Shown here: positions 25,968 through 35,741 of the stretch, in pieces
How positions within the stretch are numbered: position 1 is the stretch's first letter
Layout: each line of letters opens with the position of its first letter
Assembly (NCBI GenBank): GCA_902607215.1
Contig: CACLJJ010000004.1
Location: forward strand, 1 to 45,379
Source of the DNA: an uncultured Pelagibacteraceae bacterium
Lineage (GTDB): Bacteria > Pseudomonadota > Alphaproteobacteria > Pelagibacterales > Pelagibacteraceae
Direction of reading: 5' to 3'
Length of the DNA: 45,379 bases
Translations under genes and position numbers: made by a program
Notes under the pieces: model-generated
The model's database searches: none
What the model saw: only the letters and a program-made list of their open reading frames with translations
What the model was told of the DNA's origin: nothing

Positions 25968-27429
25968 AATTATCTTCTATAAATTTATTAAGTAATCTCA
26001 CTCCATATCCTGTTGCTCCTCCTGAATTTAAAGCGCCTCCATATTTTGAAAAAGCCATTCCAGCTATATCAAGATGAGCCCAAGGTGTTTTGTTAATAAT
26101 AAATCTTTGTAAAAATTGTGCTGCTGTTGTTGAACCTGCACCCCCTACATAATTTATATTTTGCATATCTGCATTTTTGGAGTCCATAAGTTTATCATAA
26201 TTTTTATGAAGTGGTAATCTCCATACTTTTTCATCAACTTTTTCTCCAGCGTCAAAAATTTCTTTTGATAGTTTATCGTTATTTGAAAAAAGTCCTGCAT
26301 ATTCAGATCCCAATGAAACAATTATTGCACCTGTTAAAGTAGCTAAGTCTACAATAAATTGAGGTTTAAATTTTTTTTCAGTAAAAGTTAAAGCATCTGC
26401 TAATACCAATCTTCCTTCAGCATCAGTATTTAATACTTCTATAGTTTTTCCGCTATAGGATTTTACAATATCACCAGGTCTTTGAGCATTACCTCCTGGC
26501 ATATTTTCAACAAGCCCAACGACTCCTACGGCATTTATTTTTGCTTTTCTTAATGCAAAATTTTTCATTAATCCTACCACAACGGCCGAACCTGCCATAT
26601 CATATGTCATATCCTCCATAAACTTTGCTGGCTTTAATGAAATTCCTCCTGTATCAAAACAAACACCTTTTCCTACAAATGCTAAAGGTTTAGTTTTTGA
26701 TTTTTTTCCGTTCCATTCCATAGTTACTAGATAAGAACCTCTTATACTTCCCTGGCCTACTCCTAGCAAAGCATTCATCCCTAATTTTTTTAATTTTTTT
26801 TCATCATATATTGTAACTTTTAGTCCAAGTTTTCTTAACTTCATTAATCTTTTTGCATATTCATCTGGATGTAAAATATTTCCTGGTTCGGAAACTAAGT
26901 CTTTAGTTAAATTAGTTCCTTCAATTAAAGAATTAAATCTATTATTTTTGTTAAGTATCGAAGGCTTATTTTTAATAGAAATATTTATTTCGACTGTTTC
27001 GCTTTTTTTTTTTGTTTTATATTTATTAAATTCATATGATTTTAATTGAGTCCCATGTAAAAATTCATCTAAAAAATTTTTATTTTTGGATTGCGTTTCT
27101 TTAATATTTTTTTCAAGCAAAGTTAAACTTAAAGTAGAATTTGATTTAATAAAATTATAAAATACACCACCCTTTTTCTCATTTTCTAAAGCGGATTGAT
27201 TATTTTTTAATTTAATTAATATTATTTTTTGACCAGGGTTTAAGTTAAAAGAAACAAAATCTTTGGTTTTAGACCTATTGGAAATGATAGTTTTGTTAAT
27301 TTGACTTGATTGTTTACTTAATGAAAGTTTGCTTAATCCATTAATTTTAAATTCTTCATTAGCAAACAAAACATAATTTTTAATAAGTTTTTCGCTAATA
27401 CCCTTTTTGTAGCTTATTTTTATTGACAT
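25960..27429 (-). CDS. pepA: Leucyl aminopeptidase (M17)
   Basis: Two-metal aminopeptidase of family M17, cytosolic, probably hexameric. The 489-aa protein has a divergent N-terminal macro-like domain and a conserved catalytic domain: FVGKGVCFDTGGISLKP (metal and catalytic Lys), MTYDMAGSAVVVGLM (metal Asp), and the signature NTDAEGRLVLADALTF, then LTGAIIVSLGSEYAGLFS. In E. coli PepA also acts as a DNA-binding regulator; that cannot be claimed here. It is divergent from lptF over 70 bp, where two copies of an 11-bp repeat lie. Confidence 0.95.
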   Translation of the reverse strand: MSIKISYKKGISEKLIKNYVLFANEEFKINGLSKLSLSKQSSQINKTIISNRSKTKDFVSFNLNPGQKIILIKLKNNQSALENEKKGGVFYNFIKSNSTLSLTLLEKNIKETQSKNKNFLDEFLHGTQLKSYEFNKYKTKKKSETVEINISIKNKPSILNKNNRFNSLIEGTNLTKDLVSEPGNILHPDEYAKRLMKLRKLGLKVTIYDEKKLKKLGMNALLGVGQGSIRGSYLVTMEWNGKKSKTKPLAFVGKGVCFDTGGISLKPAKFMEDMTYDMAGSAVVVGLMKNFALRKAKINAVGVVGLVENMPGGNAQRPGDIVKSYSGKTIEVLNTDAEGRLVLADALTFTEKKFKPQFIVDLATLTGAIIVSLGSEYAGLFSNNDKLSKEIFDAGEKVDEKVWRLPLHKNYDKLMDSKNADMQNINYVGGAGSTTAAQFLQRFIINKTPWAHLDIAGMAFSKYGGALNSGGATGYGVRLLNKFIEDNYE

Positions 27430-27444
27430 TTTTTATAAATATGT

Positions 27445-27480
27445 ACTTTAAGTTGTATTTAAAATATAAACTTTAAGTTG
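27445..27480 (+). repeat. Two direct repeats ACTTTAAGTTG in the pepA-lptF gap
   Basis: Identical 11-mers at 27445-27455 and 27470-27480, 25 bp start to start. The second is within an odd-centred palindrome AACTT-T-AAGTT. Together they occupy about a third of the short divergent intergenic region, as expected of a paired operator. The regulator is not known. Confidence 0.55.
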
Positions 27481-27499
27481 AAAGTATATAAATATTATC

Positions 27500-28633
27500 A
27501 TGCTAAATTTCAATGAAAAAATCGTTTTTAACAAATTATTTATAGATGTAACCAAATTTTTATTACTAATTACGTTAAGTCTTTCTCTAATAATTTGGGT
27601 AGTACAGGCAGTAAATTTTTTGGACTATATTTCAGAAGATGGGCATGGTCTAAAAACTTACTTTTTAGTAACTTTATTAAACTTTCCTAAAATATTCACA
27701 CGTATAATACCTTTCTCCATATTTATCTCTATTTTTTACATTTTAAGTAAATATGAATTAAAAAATGAACTAGTAATTTTTTGGAACATTGGAATTAATA
27801 AAATTAACTTTATTAATAAACTAATTATTTTTTCAGTATTATTATTATTATTTCAACTTTTCTTTAAAATGTTTCTGGTTCCAAATTCCTTAGATTTATC
27901 CAGAGATTATATAAGAACTTCAAATATTGATTATTTTCCAAGCCTAATAAAAGAAAAAAAATTTATTGACTCGGTCAAAAATCTAACAATTTTCGTTGAA
28001 ACAAAAACTAATGATGGAAAATTAAAAAATATATATTTAAAAGATCAAATCAGTGCTGAAAAATCACAAATAATTTATGCAAAAAAAGGAAGTTTTTTAT
28101 TTAAAAATAAAAATAATTATTTGGTGTTAGTTGATGGTAGCTTAATTGATATAGATTCTAATAAAATTACTACTTTTGGTTTTAGAAAAACAGAAATTAA
28201 TTTATCGAAGTATGTTACTAATACTACCATATTTCCAAAAGTTCAAGAAGTTAAGACAAAGCATTTAGTAAATTGTTTATATAATTTATATTTGAATAAA
28301 AATTTTAAATCTGCGACCGGGTTTTTAGTTTGTAGCCACAGGGCTCAAGCTGATATTAGAGAAGAGGTTTTTAAAAGAATTGTAAAACCATTTTTTATTC
28401 CAGGACTTGTTTTAGTTGCATCATTAATTATTTTATTTAATAAGGATTATTTTAATTATTCCAGAATACAGTACACTTTATTCTTTACAGGTTTTTTTAT
28501 ACTTGTAATTTCTGAAATTTCAGCTCGATATATTACAAACAATTTAACAACAATACTTTTTTTAGTTTTACCCGTAATTATATTCCTGATTAGTTATCTT
28601 TATTTACTATTTAAACTTAGAGTAAAACTATGA
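27500..28633 (+). CDS. lptF: LPS export ABC permease LptF
   Basis: One of the two permeases of the LptB2FG complex that extracts LPS from the inner membrane. The 377-aa protein has the expected topology: membrane helices at about residues 14-36, 53-77 and 98-118, a periplasmic beta-rich domain (about 130-290), and three C-terminal helices. Family features include KIFTRIIPFSIFISIFYILSKYE (coupling helix region) and the FTGFFILVISE-like C-terminal helices. It starts the run lptF-lptG-lptD-surA-pdxA-rsmA, and its TGA overlaps the lptG ATG (ATGA). lptB, lptA and lptC are not in the window. Confidence 0.92.
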   Translation: MLNFNEKIVFNKLFIDVTKFLLLITLSLSLIIWVVQAVNFLDYISEDGHGLKTYFLVTLLNFPKIFTRIIPFSIFISIFYILSKYELKNELVIFWNIGINKINFINKLIIFSVLLLLFQLFFKMFLVPNSLDLSRDYIRTSNIDYFPSLIKEKKFIDSVKNLTIFVETKTNDGKLKNIYLKDQISAEKSQIIYAKKGSFLFKNKNNYLVLVDGSLIDIDSNKITTFGFRKTEINLSKYVTNTTIFPKVQEVKTKHLVNCLYNLYLNKNFKSATGFLVCSHRAQADIREEVFKRIVKPFFIPGLVLVASLIILFNKDYFNYSRIQYTLFFTGFFILVISEISARYITNNLTTILFLVLPVIIFLISYLYLLFKLRVKL

Positions 28634-29709
28634 TTAAAGTTTATCAAACATATATAATTAAATCGTATACTAAAATTTTTTCTTTTGTTTTTTTAGCTTT
28701 TTTTTCACTTACTATTATTTTAAATATTTTTGAGGAAGTTTCTTTTTTTAAAAACGTCGAGTCGAGCTTTATATTTCCTTTCCTTTTAACTTTTTTAAAT
28801 GCTCCATCAGTTGTTTATGAAACTTTTCCTTTTATTTTTTTTATTGCTACACAATTTTTCTTTATAAGACTTTTAGATAAAGAAGAATTAGATATATTTA
28901 AAAAAATTAGTCTTAGTAATTTTAAAATAATTTCATTATTATCTTTTTTTTCACTTATTTTATCAATATTCATAATTATTATATTTTATAATCTCTCTTC
29001 AAACTTAAAATTTATGTACTTGGATATAAAAAACAATTATTCAAAAGATAATAAATATTTGGCAATTGTCACGGAAAATGGATTATGGATTAAAGATGAA
29101 GTTGATAACAAAATAAATATTATAAATGCAGAAAAAATTGAAAATAAAATTCTGAAAAATGTTACTATTAACCAATTTTCAAAAGATTATCAAATTTTAA
29201 AAAATATTGTAGCCGATGAAATTAATATTGAAAAAAAAAACTGGATCATAAAAAAAGGTAATTTTTCAAAGAGCACTGGTGGTATAGAGTTAAAGGAAAA
29301 TATCATTTTTAAAAGTAGTTTTAATTCACAACAAATAAACAACCTATTTTCAGATCTTTCATCTCTAAATTTTTTTGAATTAAATGACCTTAAAAAAGAT
29401 TACAAAAAACTTGGATATTCTTTGACTAATATCAATATTCATTACCAAAAGCTTCTTTCATACCCTTTTTATCTCACTTTAATGACTCTTTTTAGTTCTA
29501 CCATAATGCTTAACATCAAAAGAAATAAGTCAAAAATTTTTCATATAATTTTAGGGACTCTTTTTTCAGTTTTAATTTACTATGTTAACTATTTTTCAAT
29601 TCTACTAGGACAGAATGAAAAATTACCAGAAGCCGTATCTATATGGTTGCCCTTAATTATTATTTCACTGTTTTGCACAATAGGACTTGTAAACATAAAT
29701 GAAAAATAA
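28630..29709 (+). CDS. lptG: LPS export ABC permease LptG
   Basis: Partner permease of LptF in LPS extraction. The 359-aa protein has the same six-helix layout, with an N-terminal helix (FSFVFLAFFSLTIILNIFEE), the SVVYETFPFIFFIATQFFFIRLL block and a periplasmic domain containing the LptG-type NINIHYQKLLSYPFYLTLMTLFSS. Assignment as LptG rather than LptF rests on second position, the YQTYIIKSYTKIF start and the C-terminal helices. It overlaps lptF by 4 nt and is 3 nt before lptD. Confidence 0.91.
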   Translation: MIKVYQTYIIKSYTKIFSFVFLAFFSLTIILNIFEEVSFFKNVESSFIFPFLLTFLNAPSVVYETFPFIFFIATQFFFIRLLDKEELDIFKKISLSNFKIISLLSFFSLILSIFIIIIFYNLSSNLKFMYLDIKNNYSKDNKYLAIVTENGLWIKDEVDNKINIINAEKIENKILKNVTINQFSKDYQILKNIVADEINIEKKNWIIKKGNFSKSTGGIELKENIIFKSSFNSQQINNLFSDLSSLNFFELNDLKKDYKKLGYSLTNINIHYQKLLSYPFYLTLMTLFSSTIMLNIKRNKSKIFHIILGTLFSVLIYYVNYFSILLGQNEKLPEAVSIWLPLIIISLFCTIGLVNINEK

Positions 29710-29712
29710 ATT

Positions 29713-32112
29713 ATGATTAAAAATTTTAAAATCGTCTTTTTAATAATTTGCTTTTTTTTTATATTTGAAAATTATACTAAAAGTGAAGAATTTTTTTTTG
29801 AAAGTGCGGAAATAAAAATTTTAGAAAATGGAAATAGATTATATTCAGATCTAGGAGTAAAAGTTACTACTTCAGACAATACTGTAATTACAGCAGATAA
29901 ATTTGATTACAATAAAATAACTTCACTTCTAAAATTAAGAGGAAATGTAGTTATTAATGATTTAGATAATCAAACTAAAATAAGAACAAATAAAATAGAT
30001 TATTTAAAAAAATTAGAAAAAATAATAAGTTACGATGAAACAATAATATTTGTTAAAGATGAATACACAATTAAATCTGAGAATATAATTTTTTTAAGAA
30101 ATAAAAAAGAAATTTTTTCAGAAGCTTCTACAAATATAACTGATAATTATAATAATAATTTTACTTCTAAAAATTTTTTATTTTTGATTCCTGACGAGAT
30201 TTTAAAAAGTAAACATGTTACCTTTAAAGATCATATAGGTAATAAAACTACTTTTGAAAATTTTTTCGGCGATTTAAAAAATAAACAAATTTATGGTAAA
30301 AATGCCAAATATTTTTTCAGTAAAGGTTTGTTTGGGAATAAAAAAAATGAACCAAGATTATATGGAAATATTTTAGAAAGTAATTCGGATAAAACTGAAG
30401 TTTCAAAGGGAATTTTTACAACATGCAAAAGAAGAGATGGATGTCCTCCGTGGACAATTAAAGCTAAAAAAATAACTCACGATAAAAATAAAAAAATTAT
30501 AACTTATCAAAATGCTTGGTTGCAAGTATATGATAAGCCAATATTTTATTTTCCTAAATTTTTTCATCCTGATCCAACTGTTAAAAGACAATCTGGTTTT
30601 CTAATACCAAGGTTTTCAGAATCTTCTAATGCAGGAATTTCACTACAAATACCTTATTTTAAAGTCTTAGCAGACAATAAAGATCTAACTTTTACCCCAA
30701 GGATATTTTCTGATAAAAAATTAATTTTACAAAATGAATATCGACGTGTTGAAAAAAACTATAATCATATTATGGACGTTGGTGTTTTCACATCAGTTTT
30801 TACTGATGGTCAACAAACATCAAAATCTCATTTTTTTTCAAATACAAAATTAAATCTTCAAAATTCTTTTTTTGAAGAAAATGATTTAGAAATAAATTTA
30901 GAACAAGTCACAAACGATACTTATCTAAAAAAATATACAATTAATTCACCATTAATTAAAAATGAAACTCTTATGCACACATTTGTAGAATATAATGGAT
31001 ATAATAATGATAGTTTGTTAAATATTAGCTTTGAAACTTACGAAGATCTTGCAAAAAATGACCATGATAGATATGAAATAATATATCCAAATCTAAACTA
31101 TTCGAAAGATTTAGAAAAAACTTTTAATTTGAATGGAGGGTTAAATTTCTCATCGAGTATTTACCAAAAACAATACGAAACAAATAAATATGAACAAAGT
31201 TTAATAAATGATTTAACATATAGCTCACCATCAATGTTTGGGGGAAATGGTATTGTAAAAAATTATAAGCTTCAAATCAAAAATCCAAATACCAGATATA
31301 AAGTTGGTTCTAATAATGAAAGTCATTCAAAAAATCAACTTTTATCTAATTTAATGTATAACTTAAGTTATCCACTTAAAAAAGAAGGTAAAATTTATGA
31401 TAATCTTTTAAAACCAAATATATCTTTTCGATATAGTCCAAATAAAACAAAAAACATCGCTTCAGAAAACCGACGATTAGATACAACTAATGTTAATTCT
31501 TTTAATAGAATTTCTATTGATGATGGTATTGAGGGTGGAGAGTCTTTAACAATAGGTCTTGAATATATAAAAAAGGATAAAAATCAAAATGAAAAACTAT
31601 CTATAGACGTGGCTCAAGTGATTAGAAGTGAATCAAATCCTGATTTACCAACTAGTAGTACATTAAATAACAAGTATTCAGATATTATTGGTAGGGTAAA
31701 ATTTAACTTAATCAATAATCTTAATTTTGAATATAATTTTATGATGGACAATAATTTTGATAAAACAAATTATAATTCAGTTCTTGCTGATATTTCTGTT
31801 AACAATTTTGTAACAACTTTTGAATATCTTGAAGAAAGCGCCTTGGTAGGAAATAAAAGTTTTATTAGCAATAACACATCATATTCGTTTGATGAAAACA
31901 ACTCATTAATATTTTCAACAAGAAGAAATAGAGAAATTGGTTTAACAGAATTTTACAATTTGGTTTATCAATATGAAAATGACTGTTTAAAAGCAGCATT
32001 AGAATATAACAAAACATTCTATTCTGACTCTGATATCGAGCCAGAAGAACAATTGTTTTTCTCATTAACAATTGTTCCTTTTACAAAAATAAATACTACT
32101 AATTTAAAATAA
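29713..32112 (+). CDS. lptD: LPS assembly outer membrane protein LptD
   Basis: Outer membrane barrel that inserts LPS into the outer leaflet. The 799-aa protein has a signal peptide (about residues 1-24), an OstA-type beta-jellyroll domain (FFFESAEIKILENGNRLYSDLGVKVTTSDNTVITADKFDY region, about 25-160), and a large C-terminal barrel. A family block GIFTTCKRRDGCPPWTIKAKKI is followed by QNAWLQVYDKPIFYFPKFFHPDPTVKRQSGFL, both diagnostic for LptD. Cysteines are few: the CKRRDGC pair and one in YENDC, so disulfide control as in E. coli may be partly kept. It is followed by the chaperone surA, whose main client in other bacteria is LptD. Confidence 0.93.
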   Translation: MIKNFKIVFLIICFFFIFENYTKSEEFFFESAEIKILENGNRLYSDLGVKVTTSDNTVITADKFDYNKITSLLKLRGNVVINDLDNQTKIRTNKIDYLKKLEKIISYDETIIFVKDEYTIKSENIIFLRNKKEIFSEASTNITDNYNNNFTSKNFLFLIPDEILKSKHVTFKDHIGNKTTFENFFGDLKNKQIYGKNAKYFFSKGLFGNKKNEPRLYGNILESNSDKTEVSKGIFTTCKRRDGCPPWTIKAKKITHDKNKKIITYQNAWLQVYDKPIFYFPKFFHPDPTVKRQSGFLIPRFSESSNAGISLQIPYFKVLADNKDLTFTPRIFSDKKLILQNEYRRVEKNYNHIMDVGVFTSVFTDGQQTSKSHFFSNTKLNLQNSFFEENDLEINLEQVTNDTYLKKYTINSPLIKNETLMHTFVEYNGYNNDSLLNISFETYEDLAKNDHDRYEIIYPNLNYSKDLEKTFNLNGGLNFSSSIYQKQYETNKYEQSLINDLTYSSPSMFGGNGIVKNYKLQIKNPNTRYKVGSNNESHSKNQLLSNLMYNLSYPLKKEGKIYDNLLKPNISFRYSPNKTKNIASENRRLDTTNVNSFNRISIDDGIEGGESLTIGLEYIKKDKNQNEKLSIDVAQVIRSESNPDLPTSSTLNNKYSDIIGRVKFNLINNLNFEYNFMMDNNFDKTNYNSVLADISVNNFVTTFEYLEESALVGNKSFISNNTSYSFDENNSLIFSTRRNREIGLTEFYNLVYQYENDCLKAALEYNKTFYSDSDIEPEEQLFFSLTIVPFTKINTTNLK

Positions 32113-33056
32113 TGATTAATAAGATTAAATTAATTATTAATTCAATACTAATTTTTTTTATCTTACAAACAAATGTAATTACATCAGAAAAAATTTCGAT
32201 TATTTATGTTGTTGAAAATATTCCCATAACAAATGTTTCAATAAACAATGAAATTAAATTTCTGCTTTTAATAAATCAAAAATTAAGTGAAATCAGTAAG
32301 AAGGATATGGTTCAGTATGCAAGTAAATCAATCATAAAAGAAAAGATAAAAGAAATTGAAATTAAAAAATATTATAAACTTGGAACAACTGATCAATTAA
32401 TAAATAGAAATATAGATCAATTAATGAAAAAACTTGGTATATCAGATGGAGATGAATTTAATAAATTAATTTCAAAAATTGGTCTGAACAAAGAATTTAT
32501 AAATAAAAAAATTGAAATTGAAATTCTTTGGAATCAATTAATATACCAATTTTACAACGATAAAATTATAATTGATGAAAATAAGTTAAAAAATGATTTG
32601 AAAAAAAAAATTAGCAAAAAAATAAATTCATTAAACCAGTATCTATTATATGAAATAGTATTTTCAGCTAATACAATAAAAGAATTTGAAAATAAGTATG
32701 ATGAAATTAAAAAAAGTATAAATGAAATAGGTTTCGAAAGTACCGCTAATATTTTAAGTAATTCAAAATCTGCAATGTATGGTGGAAAAATTGGTTGGGT
32801 TAATGAAAATCAACTTTCAAAAATCATAATTGGCAATATTAACAAATTAAATTTAGGTGAATATAGTGATCCTATTAATGTACCAAATGGAAAAATGATT
32901 TTAATGATTAAAGATAAGAGAGAGATTAAGAATAATTTATCCCTAGAAGAAGAATTAAAAAAATTAATCGCCTACGAAACAAATAAACAATTTACTCAGT
33001 ATTCATCAATTTATTTTAAAAAAATAGAATTGGACACTAAAGTTTATGAAAAATAA
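32112..33056 (+). CDS. surA: SurA-like periplasmic chaperone / peptidyl-prolyl isomerase
   Basis: Exported SurA-type protein that assists outer membrane protein folding. The 314-aa protein has a signal sequence (about 1-24), an N-terminal chaperone domain (helical, about 30-165) and one parvulin PPIase domain (about 170-275: YLLYEIVFSANTIKEFENKY, SAMYGGKIGWVNENQLSK, GEYSDPINVPNGKMILMI). E. coli SurA has two parvulin domains and 428 aa; the single-domain form is common in alphaproteobacteria. It overlaps lptD by one base (TAATG) and pdxA by 11 nt. The symbol is assigned by domain and position. Confidence 0.86.
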   Translation: MINKIKLIINSILIFFILQTNVITSEKISIIYVVENIPITNVSINNEIKFLLLINQKLSEISKKDMVQYASKSIIKEKIKEIEIKKYYKLGTTDQLINRNIDQLMKKLGISDGDEFNKLISKIGLNKEFINKKIEIEILWNQLIYQFYNDKIIIDENKLKNDLKKKISKKINSLNQYLLYEIVFSANTIKEFENKYDEIKKSINEIGFESTANILSNSKSAMYGGKIGWVNENQLSKIIIGNINKLNLGEYSDPINVPNGKMILMIKDKREIKNNLSLEEELKKLIAYETNKQFTQYSSIYFKKIELDTKVYEK

Positions 33057-34032
33057 TAACATTATTATTGTTGCAGGTGAACCTTATAGTGTGTTTTTTG
33101 AAATTTTTTTTAAAACTTTTAAAAAAAAATTTTTTAAAAATATAAAAAATCCAATTATTTTAATTGCTTCAAAAAAAGTTCTTTACAAACAAATGATTCG
33201 ATTAAATTATAATTTAAAAATTAATGAAATATTTTATAACGAAATTAATAAAATTAAAATAGATAACAAGAAAATAAATATTTTAAATGTTAATTTTAAT
33301 TTCAAAAAAACATTTGATAAAATTTCCTCAAAATCAAATAATTATATTAATAATTGTTGTAATTTAGCTATCAAAATAATTAAAGAAAAAGGTGCTAAAG
33401 CATTAATAAATGGGCCAATAGATAAAAAATTTTTTTTAAAAAAAAAATATCCAGGCATGACTGAATATTTTGCTGCAAAAACTAATAAAACTAATGAAGA
33501 AGTAATGTTAATTTATAATAAAAAACTAGCTGTCAGTCCAATTACAACACATCTTCCTCTAAAAAAAATATTTAAGAAAATATCAAAAGAAAAAATTATT
33601 TTTCAAGTAAAAAAAATTAATAAATTCTATAAAAAACATTTAAAAATGAATCCTTATATTGCTTTAACTGGGTTAAATCCACATTGTGAAACTTCTGATA
33701 AATTTTCTGAAGAGGAAAAGATTTTAACGCCAGCGGTAAAACAATTAAAAAAAAATGGCATAAAAATTACAGGACCTCATCCTGCTGATACAATATTTTT
33801 AAAAAAAAATTATAAACTTTGTGACGTAATTATAGGCATGTATCATGATCAAGTTTTAACTCCATTTAAAACATTGTATGGATTTAAAGCTATTAATATA
33901 ACTATTGGTCTACCTTTTATTAGAATTACTCTTGATCATGGCCCTAATAATAAAATGGTTGGCAAAAACTTATCAACACCAACAAGTTTAATTGAAGCTA
34001 TTAATTTTATAAAAAATTTACGTGATATTTAA
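33046..34032 (+). CDS. pdxA: 4-hydroxythreonine-4-phosphate dehydrogenase
   Basis: PLP biosynthesis by the DXP-dependent route: oxidation of 4-phosphohydroxy-threonine. The 328-aa protein contains IIIVAGEPYSVFFEI near its start, INGPIDKKFFLKKKYPGMTEYFA, ALTGLNPHCETSDKFSEEE (metal His), GPHPADTIF, IIGMYHDQVLTPFKTLYGF (metal His and Asp) and ITLDHGPNNKMVGKN. All three histidine metal ligands appear conserved. It starts within surA and its end overlaps the rsmA GTG start, completing the usual surA-pdxA-rsmA order. Composition is very Lys-rich, with little effect on motifs. Confidence 0.94.
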   Translation: MKNNNIIIVAGEPYSVFFEIFFKTFKKKFFKNIKNPIILIASKKVLYKQMIRLNYNLKINEIFYNEINKIKIDNKKINILNVNFNFKKTFDKISSKSNNYINNCCNLAIKIIKEKGAKALINGPIDKKFFLKKKYPGMTEYFAAKTNKTNEEVMLIYNKKLAVSPITTHLPLKKIFKKISKEKIIFQVKKINKFYKKHLKMNPYIALTGLNPHCETSDKFSEEEKILTPAVKQLKKNGIKITGPHPADTIFLKKNYKLCDVIIGMYHDQVLTPFKTLYGFKAINITIGLPFIRITLDHGPNNKMVGKNLSTPTSLIEAINFIKNLRDI

Positions 34033-34810
34033 AGCCAAAAAAAGTCTTGGGCAAAACTTTTTAGTAGATAAAAATATTTTAAAATCAATTGCAAACTCAA
34101 CTAAAATTGAAAAATACGATGAAATTTTAGAAATAGGACCGGGAACTGGAAATCTTACAGAATTTTTAATAAAAAAAAACCCAAAAAAAATATATTTAAT
34201 TGAAAAAGATGAAAACTTAGTAAATTTGTTAAAAAATAAATTTCCTGAAAATTTAAATATTATTAATGATGATATTTTAAAATTTTCAAAAAATAGCTTG
34301 CTAAATGAAAAATCAATTATTTTTGGAAATTTGCCTTACAATATTTCTTCTCAAATTTTAGCAAAATTCATAATTAATAAAAATAAATTTAAATTTAAGA
34401 AATTAATCTTTATGTTTCAGAAAGAATTAGCTGATAGAATATTGGCCAAAGTTAACACATCAAATTATGGAAGATTTTCAATACTTGCAAACTGGAAATT
34501 CGACATTGAAAAAGTGATAGATATAAAACCAAATTCTTTTTTGCCAAAACCAAAAATTTCAAGCTCTCTTTTAATTTTTAATCCTAAGACTCCTTCAGTT
34601 AAATTAATAAATCCAAAGAATTTGGAATATGTTACGAGTGTTTTTTTTAACCAAAGAAGAAAAAAAATCAAAAAACCTATGAACATATTGTTTAAAAATA
34701 GTCTAGATATCTCAAAAAAGTTAAAATTAAATTTGGATTTAAGACCTCAAAATGTTTCTCCTGAAGTTTTTTACCAATTAACAAAAGAATATGAAAATTT
34801 AAGAAGTTAA
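34022..34810 (+). CDS. rsmA: 16S rRNA dimethyladenosine transferase (KsgA)
   Basis: Dimethylates A1518 and A1519 of 16S rRNA in the last step of 30S maturation. The 262-aa product has [19 protein letters not shown], the SAM loop [13 protein letters not shown], the acidic NDDILKFS, and the catalytic [11 protein letters not shown]. The start is GTG at 34022, within the pdxA end (pdxA TAA at 34030-34032); no ATG upstream of the conserved SLGQNF exists in frame. The tail crosses the end of the convergent gmk by 12 bases. Confidence 0.95.
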   Translation: MIFKAKKSLGQNFLVDKNILKSIANSTKIEKYDEILEIGPGTGNLTEFLIKKNPKKIYLIEKDENLVNLLKNKFPENLNIINDDILKFSKNSLLNEKSIIFGNLPYNISSQILAKFIINKNKFKFKKLIFMFQKELADRILAKVNTSNYGRFSILANWKFDIEKVIDIKPNSFLPKPKISSSLLIFNPKTPSVKLINPKNLEYVTSVFFNQRRKKIKKPMNILFKNSLDISKKLKLNLDLRPQNVSPEVFYQLTKEYENLRS

Positions 34811-35434
34811 TTTTTTTATGTGTTCTTTTATAAAATTCTTATCATAATTAATCTTTTTACGATCAACATATGAAGAATCAATAATGCGTGAAATTTCCTT
34901 ATAACATCTATTTAAATCATCATTAATAACAACATAATCGTAGTTAACCCAATGTTTAACATCTTTGTAAAATTCTTTCATTCTTTCAGATGCGATCAAC
35001 TTATCTTTCATGTCTCTATTTGTTAATCTTTCGTATAAAATTTCTTTGCTTGGTGGCAAAACAAAAAAAGTAATTATTTTATATTTAATATCTTGAGATC
35101 TAATTTGTTCTGTTCCTTGCCAATCTATATCAAATATAACATTATTTCCCTTTTCTAAGTTTTCTAAAACATGTTTTTTGATGGTTCCATAAAGGTTGTT
35201 AAATACGTTTGCGTATTCTAAAAATTCATTATTTTTTATTAAATTTTTGAATTCTTCATCGCTGACAAAAAAATAGTCTCTTCCATGCACCTCGTTACTT
35301 CGAGGTTTTCTTGTTGTGTGTGAAACCGAATTAATAAAATTTTTTTTCTGTGATATTAGATTTACTAAAGTAGTTTTTCCTGCTCCGGATGGTGATGATA
35401 ATATAACAATTATCCCATCTTTATTTGAGGACAT
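34799..35434 (-). CDS. gmk: Guanylate kinase
   Basis: Phosphorylates GMP to GDP. The 211-aa protein has a P-loop ([18 protein letters not shown]), the GMP-binding block ([23 protein letters not shown]), [11 protein letters not shown] and [14 protein letters not shown], then the lid ([10 protein letters not shown]). It is the last gene of the fabD-fabG-acpP-gmk string, 9 nt after acpP. In related bacteria fabF and an MltG-type gene usually stand between acpP and gmk; they are missing here. Confidence 0.96.
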   Translation of the reverse strand: MSSNKDGIIVILSSPSGAGKTTLVNLISQKKNFINSVSHTTRKPRSNEVHGRDYFFVSDEEFKNLIKNNEFLEYANVFNNLYGTIKKHVLENLEKGNNVIFDIDWQGTEQIRSQDIKYKIITFFVLPPSKEILYERLTNRDMKDKLIASERMKEFYKDVKHWVNYDYVVINDDLNRCYKEISRIIDSSYVDRKKINYDKNFIKEHIKKLTS

Positions 35435-35443
35435 TAATTCAAA

Positions 35444-35683
35444 TTAATTACTTTTACTCTCAATAAATTTTATTGCATCTCCAACTGTTAAAATTTTTTC
35501 AGCTTCGCTATCAGAGATTTCTGAACCAAATTCCTCTTCAAAAGCCATTACCAATTCAACAGTATCTAAGCTGTCCGCACCAAGATCATCAATAAAACTC
35601 GAATCTTCAGATACTTTTGCTTCATCGATTCCTAAATGATCTGCTACAATTTTTTTTACTTTGCTTGAAATATCATCAGACAT
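35444..35683 (-). CDS. acpP: Acyl carrier protein
   Basis: Small acidic four-helix carrier for fatty acid synthesis. 79 aa, with the phosphopantetheine serine in [19 protein letters not shown] (Ser at about 37). It is acidic (many Asp/Glu) unlike most neighbours. It follows fabG after 54 bp that hold its own strong promoter, so it can be expressed above the fabDG level, as is normal for this abundant protein. AAGGAT lies before the ATG at 35683. Confidence 0.97.
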   Translation of the reverse strand: MSDDISSKVKKIVADHLGIDEAKVSEDSSFIDDLGADSLDTVELVMAFEEEFGSEISDSEAEKILTVGDAIKFIESKSN

Positions 35684-35713
35684 ATTAATTTAATCCTTTT
35701 TGTTATATTTTCG

Positions 35714-35741
35714 TTAATAGATTATTACTCAACTTTGTCAA
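35714..35741 (-). promoter_or_regulatory. acpP promoter overlapping the fabG stop codon
   Basis: Minus strand: perfect -35 TTGACA (35741-35736) with a 16-bp spacer and -10 TATTAA (35719-35714). The TGA within the -35 is the fabG stop codon. Predicted start is near 35707, giving a leader of about 24 nt with AAGGAT before acpP. Confidence 0.65.
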
